Part shown: one piece after another, positions 1 through 12,189 of the stretch
How positions within the stretch are numbered: position 1 is the stretch's first letter
Layout: each line of letters starts with the position of its first letter
Assembly: GCF_037975245.1 (NCBI RefSeq)
Contig: NC_092574.1
Location: 27,014,713 to 27,078,712, forward strand
Length of the DNA: 64,000 nucleotides
Source: Apostichopus japonicus
Lineage: Eukaryota; Echinodermata; Holothuroidea; Aspidochirotida; Stichopodidae
Direction: 5' to 3'
Position numbers and translations under genes: made by a program
Notes under the pieces: generated by a model
Databases searched by the model: none
What the model was told of the DNA's origin: nothing
The model's input: the letters and a program-made list of their open reading frames with translations, nothing else

Positions 1-930
1 ATTATCACTTGTATGGTTCGGTGTACTTAATCCTTGTTTTCGTTACCTGCATGTTTATTTCTGCATGTGATTTAACTATTTTCATCGATTTAATTCCAGA
101 TTTATTAACTAAGCGAAGAAGAAAAAGACAAATAAACCGATGCAAAATCAACTCGAAATTTGTATTTCGTTTTTTTTTTCTCGGAATGATCAAGGCGATA
201 ACTTTTAAGTTTCGTAGCCTAACATTTAATCAACTCTATGGACTGTACCTATTCGCATTCACCCGACGCGATCGGGAGCCCCATCCCGTACATAATATTA
301 AAAATTGGCTTATTTTATGGACGATATGTATATAAACAAATAGTAGATAGTTTTGCAACTTGTAAGAGGTATTTTGTTCAGGTTTAAGCCTATAAATATA
401 TAATATGACGAGTATTTTGAAGACGACCAGCATTACAGCTCAGTGAAACACCATGCATTATCACTCTAATATTAAAATGATATTCCTTAGCCGCTGTAAC
501 GCCCCCCCCCCCACTCCCCATCTCTCCCACCATCTGAACAATGCAAATTGCATGCACTTGATCCAGGGAGTGTGGAGTGTACATTCCCACTGATAGGAGG
601 GGGTGGAAAACCCACTCCTTATCCCTTAGTTTCAACCGCACAAAAAGTAGCTATTGTCACAACCGTTCGTGTAGATCTGTTTACAAAGACCTAACTAATA
701 GCCTTAATATGCCCCACAATGCACCATTTCATGTCTCAAATTTAAATAATTAAGTTCCTAGAGAATACCCCCCCCCCCAGACCCCCTGAATGAATAGTCG
801 GCTTCAACGACCTCAAGGCCACACCCCTCTCCTTAAAATGAAATCCTGCATCCACAGTTGGCTGTATCTCTCTAAGCTGTGTTGTCTATATTTTCTATCG
901 AGGTGATCAAAAACGTCGAGTTGGTAACTT
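1..930. other. Intergenic, no gene seen
   Basis: Short open frames on both strands have no signal, domain or splice support. A C-tract lies near 500 and another near 770. The stretch 680-760 (third-person words such as GCACCATTT and an 'acaaagacctaa' segment) resembles the diverged repeat at 28,000-28,700, so it is probably old repeat sequence. Confidence 0.5.
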
Positions 931-1003
931 GGTACAACCATGGAGGTAACCTCCATGGTACAACCAGCCAGCAAGCTGAACTCTAACTGCTCCCTGGTAC
1001 AAC
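931..1003. repeat. Double palindromic micro-insert with three 8-bp direct repeats
   Basis: The 8-mer GGTACAAC occurs three times, at 931-938, 957-964 and 996-1003. Between the first two is an 18-nt near-perfect palindrome (939-956, CATGGAGGT-ACCTCCAT type). Between the second and third is a 31-nt insert (965-995) that starts CAGCC and ends GCTCCCT. This is the signature expected if two very short elements inserted at the same target, each duplicating it. See the finding on micro-inserts for the other loci. Confidence 0.75.
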
Positions 1004-1548
1004 TGCCATAGACAATCTACACAAATCACGCATGGTGTTGTATGGAAGCAGGTCACTTCGCCCAACAACCATTTCGCCCAACTGCCATATCACCCAACCT
1101 TACCATTTCGCCCAACCAGCCTGGTCATTTCGCCCAACCAGCCTGGTCATTTCGCCCAACCGGCCTGGTCATTTCGCCCAACCAGCATGGTCATTTCGCC
1201 CAACCAGCCTGGTCATTTCGCCCAACCTTATTTTTACTAATATTCTATTCCACTAGTGCAATATGATTTATTTTGGGTTATATTATTGGAAGTTATAATT
1301 TATTTCCAATAAATCATGTATTCATGGTTTGCCGAGCATATATTTGCAATGAGCTGGGATTTACGTCTTTGGGGAGTAGGTGGTGATGCAAACTACTTTT
1401 TACCAGGCTACTCCAGTCCATTTCATCTTGGATGCCCCCTTCCAGATGGAGACTATTGATGCAGTCAGAGTGCCCCTCTCACCTTCACTTTTTATCAGAA
1501 TGATGGTGTACTCTTTTCGCAAATTTATTTTACAAAAAAATACACGCA

Positions 1549-3722
1549 CAGTGGCGTAGCTAGGAATTTTTTGAGTGGGGGGCCATGGGGGGCTGTTCTT
1601 TCTTGTGGGGGGCCGGAGGTTACTATCTAAGCGGAGCGCCACCTTGGTTGGCGCGGAGCGTACAGAGAAAATTTGAGATTTCAGCACCCCCAGATCACAG
1701 GAGATGGCACCTGTGAGGCAAAATAGCAACCATGCTGACTGGCCTTGCCAACTCAGCCAGACTTTGACCTTGAGGGAAGTTGGCATCATTTGTCGTTTCA
1801 AGCTGTCAAGGCCTTTCTTCCAACTCAAACCCCTGTGGGCTACCGGTAGATTTGCAGGATATGCCCACATGTGGACTTAAATAGCATTATAGAGGAAGGG
1901 GATGGAAGACTAACACGCATCGATGTTTCGGTAATGGTCCACATTGGTGGCTCGGTGCTAATTAGGCCATTAATTGGGTTTCTTGAGGCAGCTGTCATCA
2001 GAATCTGGCTTTTTGTGCCAATCGATGACCGATAACATGTATTGTTATGTAAATTTCTTCTTCATATAAATAGCAACACTCTAAAAACAAACGAGTGGAT
2101 TTCATTCCATTGGAGTGATCACTCGGCGCACTTCAAATTAAGAGTGAAATTTAACTCTATTGGAGTTAACCCTCACTCCTAATATGAGTGAATATAGCTC
2201 TATTAGGAGTTAAGATTTACTCCAATGGAGTGGAAATTCACTCTTATACCGGAATGTGCTCAGTGATCACTCCCATGGAGTGAAATTCACCTATGTTTTT
2301 ATCAGTACAGTACAGTGCATATCATCATAGACGTACGTACGTACTACGTACGGTTCGTATATCAGACGCACTCGATACCCACGATACGATACGGTCCTGG
2401 AGAAACTATTTCCACTCATAATTTTTTAAGGCGATACAGTAGTGAGTATTGAACAGGCACAGCCGCATGTTTGCAGGAATTTCAGAATTCCCAATATTTT
2501 GTATCTCTACCAGTAGTGAAAATCATGTTTCGACAGTTTCGTGGGCATAAAAAAGTTGTTTTGTGGAATATTCAATGAAATATCAGGGGCGGATGCAGGA
2601 TTTGTGACAGGGGGGGGGGTCTGACTGGTCCAGCCGCGCCTGAATGTAAGACTATCTAAGCGGAGCGCCATCATCGGTTGGCGTGGAGCGTACAAGAAAA
2701 TTTTTGGCTTTACAAACCCCCCAGATGGCCGGAAACGGCACTTCCCGAGTATTCTAAGCAGCATGTACCTAGCCTGAAAATATGGATCTCATGTCTGCAA
2801 TTTCTCAATTGATGAGAAAAAAACAATCTATGAAATATGGTATTACATATCAGATGAGTTGAGATGATACAAACATCATAATGCCTTTAGCCCCCAATCC
2901 CCTCCCGTTCCGTCACCACTGTTTGATGCAGGGCCGGATCCAGGATTCTGGAAGGATGAGGGGTTTGCTCATGAAAAATTCGTTAGCGCATCCTAGCAGC
3001 CTACCGCTCTGTAACCTCACCGCCCAAAAAATTCGAACACCACCTCAATTTTGAAACTTTTCGGTCTGAAAATTGAGATCGTTAGGCATTTTTGGCACCT
3101 GTAGCACGCGTGCACACTCTAGTTCATTTGACGGAAAAGACACACCTGGCTGACTTGTGAGGATAACCGCTTTTCTGACGTACATGTTTAAACTTGGCGT
3201 TTAATTTAATTATTTTTTCTCTCTCTTTTTTTTCTCTCTTTTTTTTTTGCCCAAGAGCAGGGGGGTCCGGACCCCCTGGACCCCCCTGGATCCGCGCCTG
3301 CATATATTCATTTGACTCGAGGCAATATATCAAAACCTGATACCTCGGCTCAGTACAAACGGAGCCAATCTTTTGATAGATTGTTGCGCTAGGTGGAAGC
3401 ACTGAACATATTTTCAGCAGATATCGATATCGCGCAGCACAACAAGGTTCGTGGTATATGGTCGCAATCGTCGCATCGACCATTGCCATGCCATGCTGTG
3501 TGACCATTCTCATGATTACTACAGATATTGTATTTTCTTATTCTGCCAGATGCAGACGAGATAATTGTGTAACTCCATTTCCCAAATTATTGAACAAAAA
3601 ATATAAGTGAATCGCACTTATTTTTATTTTTTTACAACATTTTTTTTTACCCCATTCCCAGTGGGGGGCCAGCCTATTTCATGGGGGCCTCGGCCCCCAG
3701 GCCCCCCGTAGCTACGCCACTG
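1549..3722. mobile_element. hAT-like non-autonomous element, composite
   Basis: Left end CAGTGGCGTAGCTAGG and right end GTAGCTACGCCACTG are inverted. The flanks TACACGCA (1541-1548) and ATCATGCA (3723-3730) agree at five of eight positions, so the target duplication is only weakly supported. Inside are further ends of the same style (CAGGGGCGGATGCAGG at 2584, CAGGGCCGGATCCAGG at 2929, CCTGGATCCGCGCCTG ending 3300), so it holds several nested or fused elements that I cannot fully separate. Two copies of the shared core lie at about 1628-1725 and 2652-2750. Confidence 0.45.
2090..2291. repeat. Palindromic MITE-like repeat
   Basis: A roughly 200-bp imperfect inverted repeat built of alternations of GGAGTGAAATTCACTC-like words. 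The left part (TTCCATTGGAGTGATCACTC) is mirrored by GTGATCACTCCCATGGAGTG near 2262-2282, and the centre TATTGGAGTTAACCCTCACTCC is mirrored by TAGGAGTTAAGATTTACTCC. No coding capacity. Confidence 0.5.
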
Positions 3723-3828
3723 ATCATGCATGGGGCCCTTTCCCTCGAACGCGGTAAAAAAAAAAAAATCAGGATTTTTAAAAAGGGGGGGGGCCGGGCC
3801 CCCCGGGCCCCCCCTGGATCCGCCCCTG

Positions 3829-4110
3829 TACTCGGTTCGTATCCCGTAACGTTAACAATTCTCGAACGTTTACTATCAAACCTATCAAACTAACCCCTAA
3901 AACACTGATCCATCCTCAAGATTCCTTAATATTCGGTTCGTATCCTGTAACGTTAACAATTCCCGAACGTTTCCCTACTAAAGTAATACAAAGTAAAGGA
4001 CTTCAGTTTCCTTAATATTCCTTAATATTCGAACGTTTACTATCAAACCTAACCCCTAACACACTGATCCATCCTCGGTTCGTATCCTGTAACGTTAACA
4101 ATTCCCGAAC
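3829..4110. repeat. Tandem/dispersed 39-bp repeat, three copies
   Basis: Three near-identical copies of a segment beginning CGGTTCGTATCC and ending CCGAACGTTT start at about 3833, 3933 and 4075, separated by partly repeated spacers (ACTATCAAACCTAACCCC). It lies inside the 1044-4240 element. Confidence 0.55.
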
Positions 4111-4249
4111 GTTTCCTTTTGAAGTATCTTATTTAATCAAGGTTGGGCGAAATGACCAGGCTGGTTGGGCGAAATGACCAGGCTGGTCGAGCGAAATGGC
4201 AGTTGGGCGAAATGGTTGTTGGGCGAAGTGACTAGAAAGCGTGTTGTAT

Positions 4250-5049
4250 TACGTATTGGCCATTGACGTTCGTAAACTTTTAAATATTCATATTGTGGGC
4301 GAGGTTTATTTGGATCCCATCGGAAAATATCTTCGAGAAAAACAAAGTTGAAAGTTGTTAATTTTTCGACTTTTATGCCACCATTTGAAGTAAGATTTGC
4401 ATAGATAAGCTAGTTATGTATGTCGTTATGGCATCGTGGAATCAGTGAGGTTGTGAAAAACCATAGAAAAGGACGCAAAATGCTGCTATAAAGGATACAG
4501 CCCTTATGCATGCATGCATATCAATTCAACCGATCTGACTCTTAAAATAGGGACAAAACAAATGACTTTGTCCTCTCAGGACTGGCTAAGCAGCCATACC
4601 AAGCTAGTTATGCAGGTTATGGCAGTATATATGTTGCACGGATTACTTCATGCATGGTCGTTATGGCGATGACGAACGTTATACGGATCACTAAGCATTG
4701 CAAGTGCTGTTAAATTACGGGGGTGACTATAAGCTTTGCTGTGGTCAGTTGTATTTAGCACTTCACAGAACCTGCAATATAAAACATTCATTGAAATTAC
4801 TGGTGAGTACGTCTATTTTTTTATATATATATTTTTTTTAACCATCTTCAGCTATTAAGCCAACATTTAATTTGATTTGATTTAAATAGATTAGATTTGA
4901 CTATTCAATCGATTAAATTGAAATTATTTGCGACTAACATCTTACAAGATCCACAAAATTCAATCTTTGGCACTGGTTGTGTTGGGTCGTAGACAAAGTT
5001 TGCATTCAAACAATTGGACATTAGCGCTGTTCTGATTAATTGATATACC
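4250..5049. other. Intergenic, nothing recognised
   Basis: AT-rich sequence with no supported open frame, splice pair or repeat structure beyond a TGCATGCATGCA tract near 4507. Confidence 0.4.
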
Positions 5050-5057
5050 CTCATTAG

Positions 5058-5681
5058 CAGGGGCGTCAATCCGATTTGAAACGTGGGGGGGGGGTCGTAA
5101 TCGATTGGAGTATTCCGGCCGTAAGTACTATCTAAGCGGAGTGCCATCATCGGTTAGCGCGCAGCGTACCAAGAAAAATGTCAGATTTCAATACATGCCA
5201 GATCGTTGGAGATGGCACTTGCCAGGCTGGATACCAGCCATCTAGTTGCGTGATTTCGGGAGAAAATTGCAAATTCGTCACTCATGAAATCTGCAATAAT
5301 GTTCATGCGGCCTTAAATTTTGGTGGATTATTTCTTTTATTAGTGATTCTAATTGACATGAACATTAGAACCCAGTGCAAGTTGACAAATGATGCGGCGA
5401 ACTAGAAACCCCAGCCCCATTTTGCCCTGTTTCAGGATAGAATACCCCTCATTTGTTCGAACCCATGAAAACTAACAATCTCGGTCACTTTTCATAGAAC
5501 TGAACTTCTAATATTTGATGATATGAATCCTGAGATGTGTAAGCCCTAAACAAATAGAGCCACGACACTACTCTTTCCCAAATGTGTGTGTGTGTGTGGG
5601 GGGGGGGGGATAGTGTGTCCTCCACCCATCGAAATGTGGGGAGTGTCCCCCCCGTCCCTTCCCCCAGGATTGACGCCTATG
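5058..5681. mobile_element. hAT-like non-autonomous element
   Basis: Ends CAGGGGCGTCAATCC and GGATTGACGCCTATG are inverted. Flanking 8-mers CTCATTAG (5050-5057) and CTCATTTG (5682-5689) match at seven of eight. G-tract just inside the left end, C-tract inside the right end. The shared core is at about 5128-5225. The 75-residue open frame at 5178 overlaps the core and is not considered a gene. Confidence 0.65.
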
Positions 5682-5689
5682 CTCATTTG

Positions 5690-6808
5690 ATCCGTTTTGA
5701 TGTAACCATAAAAATTAGATAGTAGCGTACGAAGATTCTAAATCTAAAGGAATCTATATTTTACCTCATATCCCTACATGTAATATAGGCCTATAGGGAA
5801 ATGTGAGGAAGTTAATGTGTGTGTGTGGGTACGTGCGTTCGTATGTGTGTAAGTGGGTGATGAGTGAGTGAAGGAGTGGCCCAGCGGAGACATTGGAAAC
5901 AGTATAAAATGTATTGTCAAGTCATAATCTCTACTGTCTTCATCACGGAATTTCATCTTTTCTTGCGAATTCTCTTAAAATTTCCACATTTAATATCTAA
6001 ATTTCGAGCTTTCATCTCAAATTATGGGCGTTTTTATATGTCGATATTCCGGAGTTTTATATAAAAAAAAACATTTCGTCTGGGAATTTTATTTTTATCT
6101 AACATTAACGACATTTATCTCGAAATTTCGACAATAGGGCTAATAATTCAGTGTGACAATTTATTTCGATTGTTCGAGAAAAGTTCTGACGTTGCTAGGG
6201 AATGTGAGATTTTCGTCAGGACGAACATATATTGTTGTGGGACAGAAAAGTCAGTACTGCCACAAACGGCGTTCAACAGTATTGATATACCCTTGTGAAC
6301 GACTAATACTCTTTCTTCTCCCGTAAGTCTTCAAGTTTTCCCCAGGGTCAGTTTTTGTTTTATATTTGAGTAATATTCTTCACATTAATTTATTTCATTC
6401 TATGAATCAATTTATTTCTCTGTTCCCTCTGTCAAATTAAAAACATTTCCCGTAAATTAGTCCTCCTCGAAGTTCCTGCTTAAGGATCGAACTTGATTTC
6501 CGCGATGCTTTCTAAAACTTTGACAATATTCCTACACTGCAGGCTCCTTGCAATAGCTAAGATATCGATATGTTTTATTTTTCTTCTGTTTTTGTGGTTA
6601 TGCTGTCAATTTAAACTCGTCACAAAATACGAAAATGTTGAAAGTTTGACGCAATTCTTCCTCATTTGGCTTCTGAACTTGATTTATTTTTTATTTTCGG
6701 GAAAGAACACATTTATTTCTCGGGAGAGCTCTCTCCGCTCTCACTCTAAGTCTTTTTATCGATTTTCGTATTTTGCATTTTTACGCTCCTTTTTCTCAGC
6801 CGACTACC
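5690..6808. other. AT-rich intergenic sequence upstream of a small secreted protein frame
   Basis: A (GT)n-like tract lies at 5814-5860. Open frames here are T-rich and hydrophobic by composition, and overlap the next gene in another frame. No recognised promoter element. Confidence 0.35.
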
Positions 6809-7126
6809 ATGTATTCCTTCGGAAATATCATCTTTTTCGCAATAACGCTGGTTTCTCCGATCAGCCTTGACGCAGGAAATGTGTGCACGGATGGGACAAG
6901 ATTTACCCAGTGTGGAGCTCCTCCCTTGACCGCCGAACAGATTGCGAACATTGACACAGACAGAGTGAACCAGCTTAGAAATACTATGATGAACTTACCG
7001 GGTGGCAGAGGTCCATTGGTGGAGAATCACCCTGGTATTCCAACAAACTTACTTCAACCGATCGTCAATTTCACGGACGAGCAGCTAGCGGTATACGAAT
7101 CCAAGTACCCGCCGTACGTATTATAA
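6809..7126 (+). CDS. Putative small secreted protein (105 aa)
   Basis: I do not recognise the family. The ATG at 6809 opens a 105-residue frame. Residues 1-23 form a signal peptide by appearance: MYSFG, a hydrophobic run IIFFAITLV, then a small-residue region with SLDAG before the mature start. The mature part has two cysteines (CTDGTRFTQC), a hydrophilic alpha-helical stretch (about 38-58, including VNQLRNTMMN) and one N-glycosylation sequon NFT near residue 90, and ends PPYVL. Codon use and amino-acid composition are balanced, unlike the compositional frames nearby. An AATAAA lies at 7281-7286, about 155 bases after the stop. The VNQLRN segment faintly recalls the hNxLR helix of CAP/CRISP proteins, but the rest does not match, so I do not assign it. 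It may be a single-exon gene or a last exon. Confidence 0.5.
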   Translation: MYSFGNIIFFAITLVSPISLDAGNVCTDGTRFTQCGAPPLTAEQIANIDTDRVNQLRNTMMNLPGGRGPLVENHPGIPTNLLQPIVNFTDEQLAVYESKYPPYVL

Positions 7127-7280
7127 ACATCGAAAATGGTGATATTAAATAATGATACGACGGTTTACTATGATTAAGAATAATCGTTTGTAGTGTCTAT
7201 TTTACGGACATTCAGCTGCAGGTCGGTATGTATGATTTATAGCTAACTTACAAGTAAAAAATAATCATAATAATAATGAT

Positions 7281-7286
7281 AATAAA
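7281..7286 (+). promoter_or_regulatory. Candidate poly(A) signal AATAAA
   Basis: Lies 155 bases downstream of the stop codon at 7126, at a plausible distance for the 3' end of the small secreted protein transcript. In AT-rich sequence such hexamers are common, so this is supportive only. Confidence 0.35.
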
Positions 7287-7507
7287 TAAGGAAAAAACCC
7301 CGCAAGACGTTAACATTATGCATATGAGTGGAATCTAAAAATTTAATCATAATAAGATGAACAACTGGAGATCAGAATATCCCAATTAGCTAACGCTACG
7401 CCCATCGTTGCATTATGTAATGCTGTAAAACTAATTTCTTAAGTGTAAAACAAGAAACATTACAATTAAGTTGAATTCACATAGCTTGAGAAAAAGAGGC
7501 ACATCTA

Positions 7508-8425
<918 letters not shown>

Positions 8426-8499
8426 ATTTCTAAAGCACACAGCACATCGTATCAGTGAGCATGAAAATGGCGTTCCAGGATGAACAGCCTCAAAACTGC

Positions 8500-8760
8500 C
8501 CGACTTGCCCGAAAAAAATAACCAAAAATTTTCGCGCGTTCAACATGTCAATGCCACATAAGTAAGCATCGGTTATTACACCGCATGCCATCGTGCACCG
8601 CACGGTTCGTGAAAGTTGCGCAGTATACCGCGGGATGCTAATGTAAACAACGACATGTCTTATGCAGATGGAGAAAAAGCATGGAAGTCCAATCATGTCA
8701 AAACTCTCTTTTACATTAGACATGGCGAATTAGGGGCTGCAGCCCCCCCCCCCCCCCCGC
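8500..8760. mobile_element. Fragment of the CATAGGCGTAG element family
   Basis: Contains the family words TTTTCGCGCGTTCAACATG, shared with 26,540-26,570 and 62,100-62,160, and ends near a C-tract (8742-8758). Ends are not preserved. Confidence 0.4.
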
Positions 8761-9142
8761 CTCCTACACCTATGTGTATAGTGTTCGGTTTCGGAAATAT
8801 CTGCTATATTTTCATTTCCGAAACCAAGTTTTATAATAGCCGTTATAGGAAGTTTTAATATTTCTACACCAATAAATTAACTGTGTCTGAATTTTCGAAA
8901 ATTCCTTCACCAACATTCTTCATCATACTTCCCTCTACTCGTGCAATTATTGACCGGTCTGTTAGGGGTTCAAGGAGGTTTTTCTTTATTGGTTGTCCAT
9001 AGATGACATTTTTTGCAACATTATGGGTATGTTTTGAAGTGAGTTTATTCACGAGAAATGTGAATTTTCAAATTCTCAACAAATAATGGGCTTAAAACCT
9101 TCAAAAGTGGCGCTGACGGGTATTGTGGGCCGCGACGTAGAA

Positions 9143-9316
9143 TCATAGGCGTACGAGGCGGGGGGCAGACTGCCCCCCCCCCAACTTCAGAGGACAAGAA
9201 ATTCGGGCAAAGTCCTGAAAAATTCGGGCAGCCTAAGAGGAGAAATATATATATTTTTTTCTCTTCTTAGGCTGCCCGAATTTTTCAGGACTTTTGCCCG
9301 AATTTCTTGTCCTCTG
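9143..9316. repeat. Element end plus near-perfect long hairpin
   Basis: CATAGGCGTACGAGGC at 9143 is the left end of the CATAGGCG family. From 9188 to 9316, two arms of about 60 bases (CAGAGGACAAGAAATTCGGG on the left, its complement CCCGAATTTCTTGTCCTCTG on the right) pair almost perfectly around a short AT-rich loop. The right terminus of the element is missing, so this looks like a head-to-head inverted duplication of one end. Confidence 0.65.
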
Positions 9317-9538
9317 GAAATATATATGTATATATATAGGCTATATATATATTAATATGCAGTAGCTTACCCGAATCTTTTTCAAATTTTTGCCCGACAA
9401 TTCCATGATTTTCTTTATTTAGCATCATGATGCCCGAATATTTCCGTGTAACACCACCGTAAGCGCAGTTCATCTGGGCTACCAAGCTTTTTGCACGATC
9501 AATTTTTTTTTTCTAACTAGTCAATTGTATACCTGGAC

Positions 9539-10186
9539 CAAGGGCGGTGGAACCGGGGGCACAGGGGGCACGTGCCCCCCACTTTTCCTCAGGTTAAAAA
9601 TGTGCCTTTTTTCTACATAAAAATTGAGGTGCCTCAAGTTAGCAAGAGGCCAGGAAACCAGAATGGCGCTCGGGGAGGGCCGTTTCCGGCCATCTGAGGG
9701 GTTTGTAAAACCAAACTTTTTCTAGTACGCTCCGCGCCAACTGATGGTGGCGCTCCGCTCAGATAGTCGTGCATACAACTTTGAAAATCCTGGCTAAGCC
9801 CGTGACTTTTAATGAATATCTGTGGGTCAAACTCAAAGCTATTTCGAATGGAAAAAATTTGTTAAGATATTAAGAAGAAAAGAAAACTCTAATTCGGAAG
9901 ATTCCTACATTAGCAACTAGCATGATTTCACCTCATTTTGTCTCAAAAGAAAACTTGTTCCTTGTTTACCAATTTGCGAATTGGATAATGCAGTGCTAGT
10001 ATGCATATTTTCCTTTAGGGGGTGGGGGGCGTTGATGGAGTGATGTGTATACACAAATAAGATAATACAATAAGAGTTATAAAGGGTACTAAATATAAGG
10101 CTGCATCAGTCCAATCGAATTTCTGCAAAGTGCCCTTTGATGTCGGTGCCCCCCCCCCCAGATTAAAAGTGCTTCCGCCGCCCTTG
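9539..10186. mobile_element. hAT-like non-autonomous element with perfect 8-bp TSD
   Basis: Ends CAAGGGCGGTGGAACC and CTTCCGCCGCCCTTG are inverted. ACCTGGAC is present at 9531-9538 and 10187-10194. The same family is found at 12430-13045 with about the same length. The shared core lies in minus orientation at 9672-9770. No transposase. Confidence 0.85.
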
Positions 10187-10567
10187 ACCTGGACATCCCC
10201 GACATGAGTGTATATAAGGAACATTTTCTTTCTCATGGATGGTGGGGTGGGGGGGGTGCCTACAAGCCTAGAAGTACAGGTTTATCATATTCTTTGTTAT
10301 ATTTTATACTTTTTTGTGAGACAAATTGCAGTCTCACCCGACACAGCGACATTATCCCGCCTACGTGTCGTTAAACAATGTATGTTTTTTCTGGAGGTAG
10401 CTGAGTACCGTGTTAAAATAATAAATAAGGTAACTAAATAGGAGCTTAAAAAATATACTGTCCCATTTTTCCCCTTCAAAGTGATGTTACCATTTTTTCT
10501 TCTTCTACTTTACCAAATTTTTGGGGAAGTGTAAATTTCTAAAACGTGAGATTATAAAATAAAGAAT

Positions 10568-10690
10568 GTTTAGATGCAACTTGCAAGACCTCAGAAGTGC
10601 CGTTTCCCGCAATCTGAGTGGCAGTTTTTGCCAAAACATTTTTTGTACGCTACGCGCCAACCGATGGTGGCGCTTCGCTTAGATAGTGTC
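10568..10690 (-). repeat. Solo copy of the shared transposon core
   Basis: Reads, in minus orientation, through the words TATCTAAGCGAAGCGCC, TTGGCGCGTAGCGTAC and GCACTTCTGAGGTCTTGC, the same order as in the elements at 9.5, 12.3, 54.9 and 55.7 kb. No terminal repeats were identified here. Confidence 0.6.
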
Positions 10691-11805
10691 ACGGGTACTT
10701 TCGGGCACAAAATTTTCTGCCCCCCAAACTGAAATGGTCCCGTACGCTTATGAGAACCAATAAGGCAAAAAAATGTAACAGCCAAAAGCAACAATATAAA
10801 AAACACATCCGTATACTACAAGATACTAAAAACTAAAACGCAATAGTCCAAAACAATTTCAGAAGTATGCAAATAGTAAAATAGAGTCAATGTTTAAGTA
10901 TAAATAAGTATGAGAAACTATAGTACAGTAAGACAATTATTGTAAAAGCCTAAAACAGATAGTAATAAACACCCAATACTAAACGATAAAAATAGAACCC
11001 TAAACGTAGTAAATAAATAAAAAATACATTTAAAAGTAAAAAATGTTAAGAATTAAGTAAGTAGTTCCAAACGTACTATCTATGCATAATAAAAGTTAAA
11101 ACACAGTCAATTACCCAGTAAAAGTGAGTCTAAAATAATATGTTTTTAAAGCAGATTTAAAAGTGGTAAGAGAACTGCATACAGGCACAGAGTTCGGTAA
11201 GGCGTTCCATAATCTGGGAGCGCTGACTGAGAAGGCTCTGTCGCCGGTCTTGCATCTTGTTCCTTTCTCTTTGAGCAATTCCTTCGATGATGACCGTATG
11301 GTTCTGCTGGGTTTGTACGTTGTAAGGAGACAAGACAGGTAGTAGGGGCGAGACCGTGCAGAGCTTTGTAGGTGAGTAGGTTAATTTAAAACTTCACTCG
11401 AAAATCTATTGGAAGCCAATGCAGTGATTCCAGTAGTGGTGTGACATGGTCTCTTTTGCTTTTCTTACAAACTATACGAGCAGCATTTTCTTGAACCAAT
11501 TCCAGCTTGCGAGTTGTAGAGTTGGGGAGTTCATACAGCAGGCTATTTACATAATCCAGACGAGACGTGATGATAACGTTGACCAATGTAGCAGTGGCAT
11601 CACGAGTCAGGAATGGGCGGATATGTGATATCTGCCGGAGATGCGAGTAGCACGTCCTAACAATACTGTTAATATGGGGGATCATGCCTAATTCTGAGTC
11701 TAAAACGGCTCCTATGTTACGGGCTGATACACTTGCAGCAATCTTTGTAGTTCCTATCGTAATTTCTGTGATGTGTGACAGAAACTTCTTTGTACTTCTT
11801 TTACA

Positions 11806-11946
<141 letters not shown>

Positions 11947-12189
11947 CCTGTCAGTAAGTCCTTACAAGATGAAGACTTTGTATTTATCATAACTGACTGG
12001 GTACGTTGTTTCAAATAAGACACACGCCATGAATGTGCGGTACCTGTGACTGCAAACGATTCAGTAAGACGGTGTAGTAAAAGATCTTGATCGTATAGTG
12101 TCAAACGCTGCACTTTGATCAAGCATCACTAAGAACACGCAATGATTTCTGTCCAAGGCGCATTGTAAGTCATTGGTTATTTTAACAAA

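Larger units (their letters stand above)
1044..4240. mobile_element. Foldback-like element with tandem-repeat arms and 9-bp TSD
   Basis: The left arm (about 1050-1230) and right arm (about 4138-4233) are inverted copies built from tandem 22-bp units around TTTCGCCCAACCAGCCTGG; the outermost parts, GTCACTTCGCCCAAC, match exactly. The 9-mer GTGTTGTAT is present at 1035-1043 and again at 4241-4249, immediately outside the element, and reads as a target-site duplication. The interior is largely filled by a later hAT-like insertion (1549-3722). No transposase is seen, so it is non-autonomous. Arms made of short tandem repeats are known in Drosophila FB and sea-urchin TU elements. Confidence 0.65.

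Noticed and set aside
3890..4070. CTAACCCCTAA-like words considered as interstitial telomere repeats
   Set aside because: Only isolated occurrences inside a 39-bp repeat; no TTAGGG tandem array.
5178..5405. 75-residue cysteine-containing frame with a hydrophobic segment
   Set aside because: Starts inside the shared transposon core of the 5058-5681 element; similar sequence recurs in other elements without an open frame.
6493..6870. 125-residue hydrophobic frame
   Set aside because: T-rich composition explains F/L content; it overlaps the better supported secreted-protein frame in a different frame.
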